A stretch of DNA of 64,000 bases from the NCBI GenBank assembly GCA_024449915.1, contig JAMZAV010006652.1, positions 1 to 64,000 of the forward strand. The letters are read 5' to 3'. The notes under the pieces are model-generated. The model saw nothing but the letters and a program-made list of their open reading frames with translations. It was not told the origin of the DNA and made no database searches. The position numbers and the translations under genes are program-made. Below, in pieces: positions 44,076 to 55,692 of the stretch. How positions within the stretch are numbered: position 1 is the first letter of the stretch; every line of letters begins with the position of its first letter. The DNA comes from Sweltsa coloradensis. Lineage: Eukaryota; Arthropoda; Insecta; Plecoptera; Chloroperlidae.

Positions 44076-44630
44076 ATAGGGCCTACTGTGGAAATCGGAC
44101 ATATCGACGATAAGAGTTTGTCTGCAGGTGCTAGGACAGACTCCTGTCCCACGGAGGTAAGTGCTAAGCTAAGCGCTACGCCTCGTCCAGAGGCGAGATA
44201 GCTCCCAGTTAACCTCTGGGGTCGTGCTTACTTGCACTCTTGGGGCGTTTATCTCCAACGTTCCCAGGCGCTCAGGGCTGTTATCTCATAAGTTGCACGC
44301 GTCTTAGCTTACAATGTCCTGGGAGGCTAGCCTGTCTAGGCCTACGCGTCCAAAACCAACAGCAAGCCGAGCGTGCAGGTAGCCTGGTCTACCCAGCGAT
44401 TGCCGTCCAGGAGGAATCAGATATTTCGGCCGAAACTACGTTTTAAATCGGCATTTTTTTGCGGGCTAGACCTACACCTACACCTAGGGCCTTGCATCAA
44501 GTATTTGTTTAGGCTGGCCCTAGCCTACCCTCCGTCCGTGGCTAGGCTTACTGCCGAATTCCGGAGACATTCGCGCCTAAATCCAGTGTAGGCTAGGCTT
44601 GAACCTACAGCCTACCAGTTTGGAACCAAG
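44076..44630. other. Possible promoter region of the 45-kb gene
   Basis: Less AT-rich than its surroundings, with many TAGGCCTA-like words. No TATA box or initiator can be assigned with confidence. Confidence 0.25.
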
Positions 44631-45096
44631 ATGAAAACCAGCATTTACAACGATTTGGGTAAAAGTTCAAACCATCCTTCAAAAATGTGAGTACTACCTT
44701 CAATAATTTATTGAGTAATGACTAGGGCCTAGTTTGTCTTTTAGGTTCTGGTTTTCAGTCAGCCTAGGTAGGCTACCTAGGTCTAGGTCCACCCAATGCC
44801 TTGATAGAAAAAGAATTACGATTGTATTCTTATGTATAAGTATAATAGTAATTATTAATCATGGCCTTATGGCTTAATGTTAAGGCTAGGCCTAAATCAT
44901 TTCTAGATTTGAATTTAATTGTAGCCCATTGTTGGTCTAGCCTGTTAGGCTAGGACTTACATTTTATACAACTCAAATGGTAGGGCTAGGCGTGTGCCTG
45001 TGCATAGCATCACAACTAAATTTTAAAAAATTAGTCTTCCATTTTTCTTCCAATCTTAAGTGATCATTGTATCGTGTGTTCATTAATATTCATTAG
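44631..45096 (+). other. 5' exon end and intron of the 45-kb gene
   Basis: A consensus donor (AAAAT|GTGAGT) at 44687 and an acceptor (AATATTCATTAG) ending at 45096 would define a 410-bp intron that ends four bases before the ATG at 45100. The upstream ATG at 44631 would open a short frame that stops just after splicing, so the first exon is best read as leader. The start of transcription is unknown. Confidence 0.45.
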
Positions 45097-45099
45097 AGG

Positions 45100-46392
45100 A
45101 TGAATAGTCTACAAGCAAGGATGCGTGCAATGCGCATTGCACCACGTGCTCCCATGTTCCTTGCTAATTTGAGAGATGTGACTGCCCCATCCTCATTTGG
45201 TGTTGAGCCATTGATCCCAACAGCCATGGGATGGACAAATCCTAATGGAGCTATTGTACCATGGCTCCGATGGAGTGCATTGGGATATTTAGCCCATGTG
45301 TTGTCAGTTGAGTAGGGATTAAACACTCGTCAGGGTGATGAATCTAGGATAACCGCAAAGATGGCAGGAGAATTAACTGCCCAATGGTCCTGTATGGAGT
45401 TTGATGAAAATGCACAGGTATCTGCTCAGGAGGATATCGCCTGTACAGTGAGAGGACATCTTGCTAGAAATCCTAACTTGCTGAAGCAAGCAATTATAAA
45501 GGCCATTGCAGATATGGGGGTGGTCAATTCTCTGTTGACTCATACAGTCCAAAATTCAGGTGTTGTAGAATTCTATAATGATGATGACATGGTGTGCCTA
45601 CGACTTTACAGAGCTTGGGAGAATCTCATGCATTTGATTCCGCTTGAGTTGCTCCAACCCAATGCTATGAGACAATTCATCTGGCGACTAGTAGCCACGC
45701 CTGTCGATGTCGACATTCTGAATCCGGGTGAGAATATTTTGCTCATGGACAATGCCGGTGCCACTCTCCTGACATACAACAACGATATCATCATGGGCAT
45801 ATTTGAGTTTGTTGCTCGGCACAATATGGAGGAGTCACGCATTTATGCATTAGCATCGGCCTTTGTGTGTGTGACAGTCCTATGTAAACAAGGTAATGTC
45901 ACAGATACATGGTTATCTAAACGCATCCAGCAATTGGTTAATCATGTACCGGAGGTTGCAATTGATAATCATGTGAGTGTGGAAGTGATCAAGAGCTACA
46001 ATAGTCGTCTCTATAGTATGAGAAACTTGCCTGTAAATGATATCTATCGTGTACTGTTGACAACCCACAACATACTTGCTGAGCAAGATTTAACCAGCTT
46101 AACATGGATGTTGGAGCAATCTGCAGCTACCAACGTTACTGCGTGTATGTCTTTAGCATATGCCATAGCACGGGATGAAAACATCAATCTCGATATCCTT
46201 CTAACCAATGGTACCCTTGCCGCTGAACTCTCTTCCTTGGTGGATCTCTGTTGCCAAATTGTCCGAGATCCTTTTTGTTGCATTACAGCCCCACCAATTC
46301 CTGTTCGTCAATATGCTGATTGGGCGTATATTGGTGTGGAGTTGCGTAAGAAAGTTGATGCGGCAAGACAAAGTTGTCCATCAAACAGTTGA
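45100..46392 (+). CDS. Unrecognised protein, long open frame with one internal TAG
   Basis: From the ATG at 45100 the frame runs 71 codons to TAG at 45313, then continues open in the same frame to 46390; the next ATG is at 45361 (343 residues). The product is mostly helical in character, without a signal peptide or zinc finger. Distinctive blocks are WENLMHLIPLELLQPNAMRQ, NPGENILLMDNAGATLLTYN and SLAYAIARDENINLDILL. I recognise no family. Length, helix content and isolation would suit a nucleocapsid- or capsid-like protein of an endogenous RNA virus, or a domesticated gene; that is only inference. A leader intron and two AATAAA signals suggest a transcription unit. If the 45361 ATG is the real start, the TAG is harmless. 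Confidence 0.55.
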
Positions 46393-46397
46393 ACGTA

Positions 46398-46994
46398 ATG
46401 GTAAATCAAGTTGCTGAACGTGCTACCCTTGCAACTGGGCACGAAATGAGCATAACAGAAATATTGAAAGCCAACTTAGGTGGTAAGATTATCGCCGATG
46501 ATGAATACTGTTATGTTGAGCCAGCTAGTGATGTCGTGCATAGAATACCGCCGTCAGCTGATGGTCAAATTTATGCCCCAACAAAAGCTATCATGCTCAA
46601 CGGTGCACAAATCCAGGTATTAGATGGTGCCAAGGTGTTGGAAATGATGGATGAGAATGTTGCTGGAGCTCTGACAGCTGATCAGACAATCGGTCTAGCA
46701 AAGGCAGCATTGAAGGCATCAGTCAAGACTGCTCGTGCTTCATGGCCTGCTAAGTTCCGGAACCTGCCTTATCAAGCTTATCGCATATCGTTGGCTGCCG
46801 CTGAGAAGATGTCACTACAGAACTTGAGCGAGCGGGCAAAAGCTCTCCGAGTCCTTTTATGCGAGGTGGACAATGCTGGGTCTCAAAAGAAGTTTCCTAT
46901 AATCGCACTGGCAAACACCACATTCACAATCCCACCGCAGCCACCAAATTGTAGTGCCGAGCGCGTGAGTCTAGATTTTAATAACTGTACTTGA
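46398..46994 (+). CDS. Second open frame of the 45-kb gene
   Basis: This frame is open from 46374, overlapping the previous frame by 19 bases, with its first ATG at 46398 and stop at 46992. It continues the same composition (SITEILKANLGGKIIADDEY, SLAAAEKMSLQNLSERAKAL), so the two are probably one ancestral protein split by a one-base change near 46375. A genuine second product or a recoding event is possible but unproven. The function is unknown. Confidence 0.5.
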   Translation: MVNQVAERATLATGHEMSITEILKANLGGKIIADDEYCYVEPASDVVHRIPPSADGQIYAPTKAIMLNGAQIQVLDGAKVLEMMDENVAGALTADQTIGLAKAALKASVKTARASWPAKFRNLPYQAYRISLAAAEKMSLQNLSERAKALRVLLCEVDNAGSQKKFPIIALANTTFTIPPQPPNCSAERVSLDFNNCT

Positions 46995-47001
46995 CACTGT
47001 A

Positions 47002-47100
47002 AATAAAGGAGACTATTTGGCCCTTGATGATTCAGGAATGGGAGGATTCCCTATTTATTAAGCATGTAACACTTTGTACTAACTATTCAACTTTAATAAA
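47002..47100 (+). terminator. Two polyadenylation signals of the 45-kb gene
   Basis: AATAAA at 47002-47007, ten bases after the stop codon, and AATAAA at 47095-47100. They support a transcript end on the plus strand. Confidence 0.5.
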
Positions 47101-48989
47101 GATTCACATAAACTTACACAGTACAAACAGGCCTAATTTCATTGTTAATTCTGAAAACACCTCCTATCTCTGTTGAAGATTGATTAGAAGAGAGCCAATA
47201 TGGCTGATCAGAGTGGTGGGGATAGAGGAGAAAAACCCTCCTTTCTCCCCACCCAGATGCTGCATCCCATAATGTTAAATCAATGGAGGTACAGTTGTTC
47301 ATATAACAATCTTGAATGCAACACACAATCTTCCATCTGTTGCATCCAGGTTGAAATACTCGTGACGTCAGCAGTACTGCCGAGTCAGCTACAGCTAATC
47401 TGTTACAAGTCACGTACTAAGAGATACTGACCCGCCAGGTGCTTTGTGATCTGTGACGTAACAATGATTGTGTGGGAATCCAGCCCAGTAGGCTTTCCAA
47501 TCACTGGTATGATAAATCAATATTGGTTGTAACCAATATTTATTTATCCATCCAATGATTGCTAATCATGAATTGGATCTATCTATTGTCCTATGCCTAA
47601 CTATAGCTGGCACTGTTGATAAGTTATGCCTAAATACTATTGATTGATAATCAATAATCGATGAGTAGTGATCAAATTTCATCACTATATTACAGCCTTC
47701 CGCAATTTAAAAGAAGCATATATTTGAAATATTTATTCTTTTCTAAATTTGGAATAATTTTGGGGATAACTTGTCAACAGTGTAGGTTCTCAGTTTTTGG
47801 AACTGACTGTGATAGCACTAGGGCTTGGCTCAATATATCTGATTTTCCTTGGATTTCGCGAATTTATTTAGGCTAGGTGCAACATAAACTTTTAAGTTTT
47901 CAAACTTTTCTTCCAACAGTTTTAAATATGGAACTGTATTACGCGCGTGAAGTTACTTTCCTTAGTTGTCCTGTGACAAACGAAACTATAACCTGATCGC
48001 GTGGGAACTTGGTTGGGAGAATGGCAGAAGTGGCTTCCTTCACGATTGTTGGAATAAGAAGTAGCAACATCACTTCCACAAGACCCTGCAGTATGGTAGC
48101 ATCTTTCAATGCTCCAAGGATCATTTACATAAGTTACTTTCATCATATTTTTAGTTTGAATCACATACACATCATTATAAGCTCTAATAGCTTAAATTAA
48201 TACTTCATCTGCCTTCTTGTCCCACACATGTGCCTCGTTGTTGGCCAAACCTTACTTGAACCCTTTGCTAGTTAGTTCCCACTGAAACCAAAATACATTT
48301 TGGAATCAAACTTCCCATCCTGTCTCCATTTTTACTACTACAGTTCCTATTCCTTTGATTTCTAATTTACTGTCATCACCAATCTCTATGTTACCATCTA
48401 TTTCATCATTCATATCAACAAACAACTCTACGTGGAGTCATGTGATGAGATGCACAATAATTAAGGTACCAATTACCTTTCTTGATCTTGTGTCTGTATT
48501 TGCCTTCATACATGTCACTTTATCCTTTATGTCTGCCATTTCAATCTTTGGTGCCCTCGCATTAATATTCCCCGAGTAGTTATCTCGATCTTGAGTGTCT
48601 TGTAGATGATCTACAGCCTTTAGCAGCCTTTCATGTAACATGGCAGGTCCATTGTTAGGCCTAGGCCTACCCATATAGTTCATCACGGCTTGTCTTGTTG
48701 ACAAACCTTGACATGAATGGCGATAGTGGAATTGTATAATCATTTAAGTAACTTATAAGTTTGATTCTGACGCTACTGCTGCATATCTAATTGTATGTTA
48801 TATCAAACAAATAATGTTGTTTGAATCAACTCGGATTAAAATGTGGCGGAAAGAAATGCGCTGTGCAACCATCGACTATCCACATTAAACACATTGTCGC
48901 CCTTATTCACAAGGCTTTATTTCCAGCATATGGGGACCCGGTGACTATATTCTCCGGTTTTATTCTGCCTAAAGCCTGTAGCACATAGG

Positions 48990-49165
48990 CACTTGCCTAT
49001 GTGATATCTGCGACAATGTAGTGTCGTCACGATGAGCCTTACTACATATCTTCAAATATTACTCACATCCAATTAATTACACACCTAAAAGCACATGCAC
49101 CACTGTCATCAACACAATTTGAAAAACGTCAATGCACCTTGCGTGCAGCTTCGATATGCAGCTGC
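48990..49165 (-). repeat. R2 fragment inside the unit
   Basis: On the minus strand it carries GCAAGGTGCATTGACGTTTT and AGGCTCATCGTGACGACACT, matching 31843-31970 closely. Repeated near 53200 and 57390. Orientation is opposite to all free R2 copies. Confidence 0.7.
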
Positions 49166-49494
49166 CACGCGATCGGAAGTGTTTTCTTAATTATATAATA
49201 TAGAACTTTTGTTGTTTTCGTTAAGCTGAGTGACAAAACGTAATTGAACTGGTCAATATTCAAGCGGAAAAACTTCCCAAACACTGATGCATCGTCCAAA
49301 AGAAGTCTCTGTATTAGAATACTTTGAAATCCCTCTTTGTCCGTAGCCAAGTACATTTTTAATTGATTTAGCATATTTAGTAACAATTCTTCCTCTTCCT
49401 CTTCTTCGAGAAGAAAATACACTACCAACAGTGTTTTCTCCATGCTGTTCTCGTGGTGACTGAAACAAAAGTCGTGGGATTGGAGTTTGAACAA
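49129..49494 (-). pseudogene. Harbinger-like N-terminal fragment, unit copy 1
   Basis: After an acidic EEEEEEE run, the frame reads ATDKEGFQSILIQRLLLDDA and SVFGKFFRLNIDQFNYVLSL. The D...F.KFFR....F.Y.L pattern precedes the nuclease in Harbinger transposases. No catalytic part follows. The frame end lies in repeat R2. The call is tentative. Copies: 53378-53680 (shortened by one lost base) and 57503-57868. Confidence 0.35.
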
Positions 49495-49747
49495 GCGGCT
49501 CTGATAGCGCGTCTGCCGCGCGGCTATAGTCGTATCAACCGTCGCATTGGAATCCTACCTTAAGGCTCGTCATGTTAAGGTCGTAAATCTGCAAATTTAC
49601 TGCAGCCGATTTTTTTTTCGGGTGCTGTTCTACAAACAAGTTATAGGCCTCGGTGATAGTTAATTGAAGAAGTCTTCTTGCCCCAATGGTAGAGTCAGCT
49701 TTAGATCTAGTGATGCTGCAGTTTTTTTATACCAGGATCAATCCGGC

Positions 49748-50065
49748 TTATTTCATAATTTTTTTTAATTTAACCCGATGTACCGTATTTTCTCTAAGAC
49801 CATGCTTTTTGCATTTGGGAGTAATTTCCTTTAGAGGCACGCCATACTTCACAGACAACTTTTGAATAACGGTGCCTTGCTTCCCCGGAGATTTTGGCAT
49901 GACGTTCAACACTTTTTTTAAACACTTTTCCAACAAAGTAGGTGAAACTTCTTTACCTGTACTAGCAGTCTGTTTAGCAATATTCTTCATATATTTTATT
50001 TCTTTTCTGCGCTTTTGTTTGCGCAGAGCATCTTTAGCCTCTCTTAATGCTGCTTCAGCATCCAA
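49748..50065 (-). pseudogene. Basic protein fragment (MPKSPGKQ motif), unit copy 1
   Basis: About 105 residues: LDAEAALREAKDALRKQKRR, a coiled-coil segment, then LNVMPKSPGKQGTVIQKLSV, then a Lys/His-rich end. Short MP.SP.K....V..L motifs recur in invertebrate transposon-derived proteins, but I know no function. Copies 53893-54252 and 58081-58440 differ by a few bases, one of which lengthens the frame to 119 residues. Confidence 0.4.
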
Positions 50066-50429
50066 CCTTTTACTTTTTTATTAATAACAGCTCTTTGAAG
50101 TTTGTACACTTCCGAGTCTTTTTTGCTTGCCGCATACTTTTGCTGGATTTCTGCATGTGTTTTAGGCACAGTGTAATAGGCCTACCATAGGTCTATCACA
50201 AGACTCAGGGTGCTAGATTATTACTCGAAGTATTTCTGCAAATGAATCACAAAAGTAGATAGGCTTAAACTGGTCTAGCTACCTGGAAGGTCCTCAGCCT
50301 ATAAGCCTTGGGCTTTCTTTTTTTATTCCTTTATTTATTTTTGTGCAGTTTTCTTTACAAGTATTTACATTTTACATGTTAACAACCATGTTTACAATAT
50401 ACAAATTAAATTAAAACTCACACTTATAG

Positions 50430-50500
50430 AAATTGTTTTATCTTGGAGGCGCGAATAATCTTAGCTGTTATAGCGCCCCAAAACTACTAATACTATTTGT
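50430..50500 (+). repeat. LINE 3'-end hairpin segment inside the unit
   Basis: GGCGCGAATAATCTTAGCTG to ATAGCGCC: stem GGCGC/GCGCC, reverse complement of the piece at 28838. Repeated at about 54633 and 58823. Confidence 0.6.
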
Positions 50501-50589
50501 CTACATGTTTTTATTTATGCAAACTAGCGCTTTCATGTTCTCTCGTGCTTTACTGTACTTGTAGATTCCACGCATCGTACTTGTAGGAA

Positions 50590-51129
50590 GCAGGGTCAAA
50601 GTGGCAGCTATTGGGTATATCTAGAAAGCCAGCCAAAGAAGCACCAATCGATCTGTGTCCCACCATTTGTTGTACAGATAATGTTTCCAAACTGAGAAGT
50701 AAGCCCAATGCTAATTAGGCAATCTTCTAGATGCAAACGATGTATTAACTTCAAGTCCACAGTCAAATCGCCAACTAAGATACGTTTGTCACTTGGCATG
50801 ATGGTTTTGAAAACCTAATTGAAAACATCTGCAGTAGTTTTCCACTTTACATTTGGCAAATTATAGAATACGCAGGTTGCAACCTCATCGAATATGAACT
50901 TCAGTATCTCTATATGGCCTGTGGGATCACTACAACATACTGACGATACGTCGGAAACAAGTGAATGTAAGGAAGACTTTATACAGCTAAATACACCATA
51001 TGCACAACGATCTATTATGCAGTCAACTAGTCCAATTGAAGTGTATTCGGGAAAATTGTAAACATCTCGTGATAAGAGTCCATATTTCGACAAAAAGTAG
51101 CAGGTTACGAGTGAAAAAGGTTTTATCAC
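50590..51129 (-). pseudogene. Helentron-type apurinic-like endonuclease, unit copy 1
   Basis: Minus strand, one frame with a single TAG between two parts. Part one holds IIDRCAYGVFSCIKSSLHSL and GHIEILKF. Part two holds MPSDKRILVGDLTVDLKLI (GDxN-like box with the Asn altered) and TTNGGTQIDWCF, the penultimate endonuclease block. In Helentrons such a domain is fused behind the helicase, as here. The TAG and the altered box make it non-functional. Confidence 0.65.
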
Positions 51130-51239
51130 ACAAGAGTATCTGTAAAATGCTTGTAAAGACTTTAAACATTGTGGTAGTAGGCTGAGTATTTAAGCATACC
51201 ATTGACATTGGTAATATTATTGCTTACAGATATATCCAA

Positions 51240-51505
51240 ACTGCAATGTCTTAGACGAATTGTATTCTAATTCTACAGAATCCTTAACCGTGGGGGGACG
51301 TGGTGGTTTACCCACTGGCAGAAGTTGCTCTACTACACGCAACGTACAGGGAAGACCTAGGTAAAGATTTGCCTACGTTAACTACCACAGTTTCATATGT
51401 GGAGCCTTGCCTTTGTGTACGTAATACCTTCAGCCACAACCACTGGGAATTGGCGCCCGTAAACTTGTAAATTTGAGCTGGATCTTCTTTTGATATCTGT
51501 TGCAT
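51240..51505 (-). pseudogene. Pif1/Helitron-type helicase C-terminal fragment, copy 1
   Basis: Minus-strand frame with RQGSTYETVVVNVGKSLPRS, then SLYVACSRATSASG. QGST and the VA.SR.TS..G pattern are motifs V-VI of Pif1-like and Helitron helicases. It starts almost at the unit junction, so the upstream helicase is not in the array. Together with the endonuclease that follows on the same strand, it points to a Helentron-type rolling-circle element. Confidence 0.6.
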
Positions 51506-53892
51506 CCAGGTTGAAATACTCGTGACGTCAGCAGTACTGCCGAGTCAGCTACAGCTAATCTGTTACAAGTCACGTACTAAGAGATACTGACCCGCCAGGT
51601 GCTTTGTGATCTGTGACGTAACAATGATTGTGTGGGAATCCAGCCCAGTAGGCTTTCCAATCACTGGTATGATAAATCAATATTGGTTGTAACAATTTTT
51701 ATTTATCCATCCAATGATTGCTAATCATGAATTGGACAGACCCAATCCATGCCAGCTGTTTGTCTATCTATCTATTGTCCTATGCCTAACTATAGCTGGC
51801 ACTGTTGATAAGTTATGCCTAAATACTATTGATTGATAATCAATAATCGATGAGTAGTGATCAAATTTCATCACTATATTACAGCCTTCCGCAATTTAAA
51901 AGAAGCATATATTTGAAATATTTATTCTTTTCTAAATTTGGAATAATTTTGGGGATAACTTGTCAACAGTGTAGGTTCTCAGTTTTTGGAACTGACTGTG
52001 ATAGCACTAGGGCTTGGCTCAATATATCTGATTTTCCTTGGATTTCGCGAATTTATTTAGGCTAGGTGCAACATAAACTTTTAAGTTTTCAAACTTTTCT
52101 TCCAACAGTTTAAATATGGAACTGTATTACGCGCGTGAAGTTACTTTCCTTAGTTGTCCTGTGACAATCGAAACTATAACCTGATCGCGTGGGAACTTGG
52201 TTAGGAGAATGGCAGAAGTGGCTTCCTTCACGATTGTTGGAATTAGAAGTAGCAACATCACTTCCACAAGACCCTGCAGTATGGTAGCATCTTTCAATGC
52301 TCCCAGGATCATTTACATAAGTTACTTTCATCATATTTTTAGTTTGAATCACATACACATCATTATTAGCTCTAATAGCTTAAATTAATACTTCATCTGC
52401 CTTCTTGTCCCACACATGTGCCTCGTTGTTGGCCAAACCTTACTTGAACCCTTTGCTAGTTAGTTCCCACTGAAACCAAAATACATTTTGGAATCAAACT
52501 TCCCATCCTGTCTCCATTTTTACTACTACAGTTCCTATTCCTTTGATTTCTAATTTACTGTCATCACCAATCTCTATGTTACCATCTATTTCATCATTCA
52601 TATCAACAAACAACTCTACGTGGAGTCATGTGATGAGATGCACAATAATTAAGGTACCAATTACCTTTCTTGATCTTGTGTCTGTATTTGCCTTCACACA
52701 TGTCACTTTATCCTTTATGTCTGCCATTTCAATCTTTGGTGCCCTCGCATTAATATTCCCCGAGTAGTTATCTCGATCTTGAGTGTCTTGTAGATGATCT
52801 ACAGCCTTTAGCAGCCTTTCATGTAACATGGCAGGTCCATTGTTAGGCCTAGACCTACCCATATAGTTCATCACGGCTTGTCTTGTTGACAAACCTTGAC
52901 ATGAATGGCGATAGTGGAATTGTATAATCATTTAAGTAACTTATAAGTTTGATTCTGACGCTACTGCTGCATATCTAATTGTATGTTATATCAAACAAAT
53001 AATGTTGTTTGAATCAACTCGGATTAAAATGTGGCGGAAAGAAATGCGCTGTGCAACCATCGACTATCCACATTAAACACATTGTCGCCCTTATTCGCAA
53101 GGCTTTATTTCCAGCATATGGGGACCCGTGACTATATTCTCCGGTTTTATTCTGCCTAAAGCCTGTAGCACATAGGCACTTGCCTATGTGATATCTGCGA
53201 CAATGTAGTGTCGTCACGATGAGCCTTACTACATATCTTCAAATATTACCCACACCCAATTAATTACACACCTAAAAACACATGCACCACTGTCATCAAC
53301 ACAATTTGAAAAACGTCAATGCACCTTGCGTGCAGCTTCGATATGCAGCTGCCACGCGATCGGAAGTGTTTTCTTAATTATATAATATAGACTTTTGTTG
53401 TTTTCGTTAAGCTGAGTGACAAAACGTAATTGAACTGGTCAATATTCAAGCGGAAAAACTTCCCAAACACTGATGCATCGTCCAAAAGAAGTCTCTGTAT
53501 TAGAATACTTTGAAATCCCTCTTTGTCCGTAGCCAAGTACATTTTTAATTGATTTACCATATTTAGTAACAATTCTTCTTCTTCCTCTTCTTCGAGAAGA
53601 AAATACACTACCAACAGTGTTTTCTCCATGCTGTTCTCGTGGTGACTGAAACAAAAGTCGTGGGATTGGAGTTTGAACAAGCGGCTCGGATCGCGCGTCT
53701 GCCGCGCGGCTATAGTCGTATCAACCGTCGCATTGGAATCCTACCTTAAGGCTCGTCATGTTAAGGTCGTAAATCTGCAAATTTACTGCAGCCGATTTTT
53801 TTTTCGGGTGCTGTTCTACAAACAAGTTATAGGCCTCGGTGATAGTTAATTGAAGAAGTCTTCTTGCCCCAATGGTAGAGTCAGCTTTAGAT

Positions 53893-54252
53893 CTAGTGAT
53901 GCTGCAGTTTTTTTATACCAGGATCAATCCGGCTTATTTCATAATTTTTTTTAAATTTAACCCGATGTACCGTATTTTCTCTAAGACCATGCTTTTTGCA
54001 TTTGGGAGTAATTTCCTTTAGAGGCACGCCATACTTCACAGACAACTTTTGAATAACGGTGCCTTGCTTCCCCGGAGATTTTGGCATGACGTTTAACACT
54101 TTTTTTAAACACTTTTCCAACAAAGTAGGTGAAACTTCTTTACCTGTACTAGCAGTCTGTTTAGCAATATTCTTCATATATTTTATTTCTTTTCTGCGCT
54201 TTTGTTTGCGCAGAGCATCTTTAGCCTCTCTTAATGCTGCTTCAGCATCCAA
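53893..54252 (-). pseudogene. Basic protein fragment, unit copy 2
   Basis: As 49748-50065. One extra base in the poly-A/T run near 53950 extends the frame by 14 residues. Confidence 0.4.
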
Positions 54253-54769
54253 CCTTTTACTTTTTTATTAATAACAGCTCTTTGAAGTTTGTACACTTCC
54301 GAGTCTTTTTGCTTGCCGCATACTTTTGCTGGATTTCTGCATGTGTTTTAGGCACAGTGTAATAGGCCTACCATAGGTCTATCACAAGACTCAGGGTGCT
54401 AGATTATTACTCGAAGTATTTCTGCAAATGAATCACAAAAGTAGATAGGCTTAAACTGGTCTAGCTACCTGGAAGGTCCTCAGCCTATAAGCCTTGGGCT
54501 TTCTTTTTTTTATTCCTTTATTTATTTTTGTGCAGTTTTCTTTACAAGTATTTACATTTTACATGTTAACAACCATGTTTACAATATACAAATTAAATTA
54601 AAACTCACACTTATAGAAATTGTTTTATCTTGGAGGCGCGAATAATCTTAGCTGTTATAGCGCCCCAAAACTACTAATACTATTTGTCTACATGTTTTTA
54701 TTTATGCAAACTAGCGCTTTCATGTTCTCTCGTGCTTTACTGTACTTGTAGATTCCACGCATCGTACTT

Positions 54770-55316
54770 GTAGGAAGCAGGGTCAAAGTGGCAGCTATTG
54801 GGTAGATCTAGAAAGCCAGCCAAAGAAGCACAATCGATCTGTGTCCCACCATTTGTTGTACAGATAATGTTTCCAAACTGAGAAGTAAGCCCAATGCTAA
54901 TTAGGCAATCTTCTAGATGCAAACGTTTGTATTAACTTCAAGTCCGTAGTCAAATCGCCAACTAAGATACGTTTGTCACTTGGCATGATGGTTTTGAAAA
55001 CCTAATTGAAAACATCTGCAGTAGTTTTCCACTTTACATTTGGCAAATTATAGAATACGCAGGTTGCAACCTCATCGAATATGAACTTCAGTATCTCTAT
55101 ATGGCCTGTGGGATCACTACAACATACTGACGATACGTCGGAAACAAGTGAATGTAAGGAAGACTTTATACAGCTAAATACACCATATGCACAACGATCT
55201 ATTATGCAGTCAACTCGTCCAATTGAAGTGTATTCGGGAAAATTGTAAACATCTCGTGATAAGAGTCCATATTTCGACAAAAAGTAGCAGGTTACGAGTG
55301 AAAAAGGTTTTATCAC
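54770..55316 (-). pseudogene. Helentron-type endonuclease, unit copy 2
   Basis: As copy 1, with the same TAG. A one-base loss near 54831 (GCACAATC for GCACCAATC) shifts the end of the domain. Confidence 0.65.
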
Positions 55317-55429
55317 ACAAGAGTATCTGTAAAATGCTTGTTAAGACTTTAAACATTGTGGTAGTAGGCTGAGTATTTAAGCATACCATTGACATTGGTA
55401 ATATTATTGCTTACAGATATATCCAAACT

Positions 55430-55692
55430 GCAATGTCTTAGACGAATTGTATTCTAATTCTACAGAATCCTTAACCGTGGGGGGACGTGGTGGTTTACCC
55501 ACTGGCAGAAGTTGCTCTACTACACGCAACGTACAGGGAAGACCTAGGTAAAGATTTGCCTACGTTAACTACCACAGTTTCATATGTGGAGCCTTGCCTT
55601 TGTGTACGTAATACCTTCAGCCACAACCACTGGGAATTGGCGCCCGTAAACTTGTAAATTTGAGCTGGATCTTCTTTTGATATCTGTTGCAT
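55430..55692 (-). pseudogene. Helicase C-terminal fragment, copy 2
   Basis: Same sequence as 51240-51505. Copy 3 of the unit is truncated before this segment. Confidence 0.6.

Noticed and set aside
47200..47430. Frame starting MADQSGGDRGEK that runs into the tandem array
   Set aside because: It crosses the array edge, so its end is shared with unit sequence. No motif; probably chance.
49380..49410. Acidic EEEEEEE tract as an expansion-type functional repeat
   Set aside because: It arises from a short TTC/CTC microsatellite that varies between unit copies (TTCCTC against TTCTTC).
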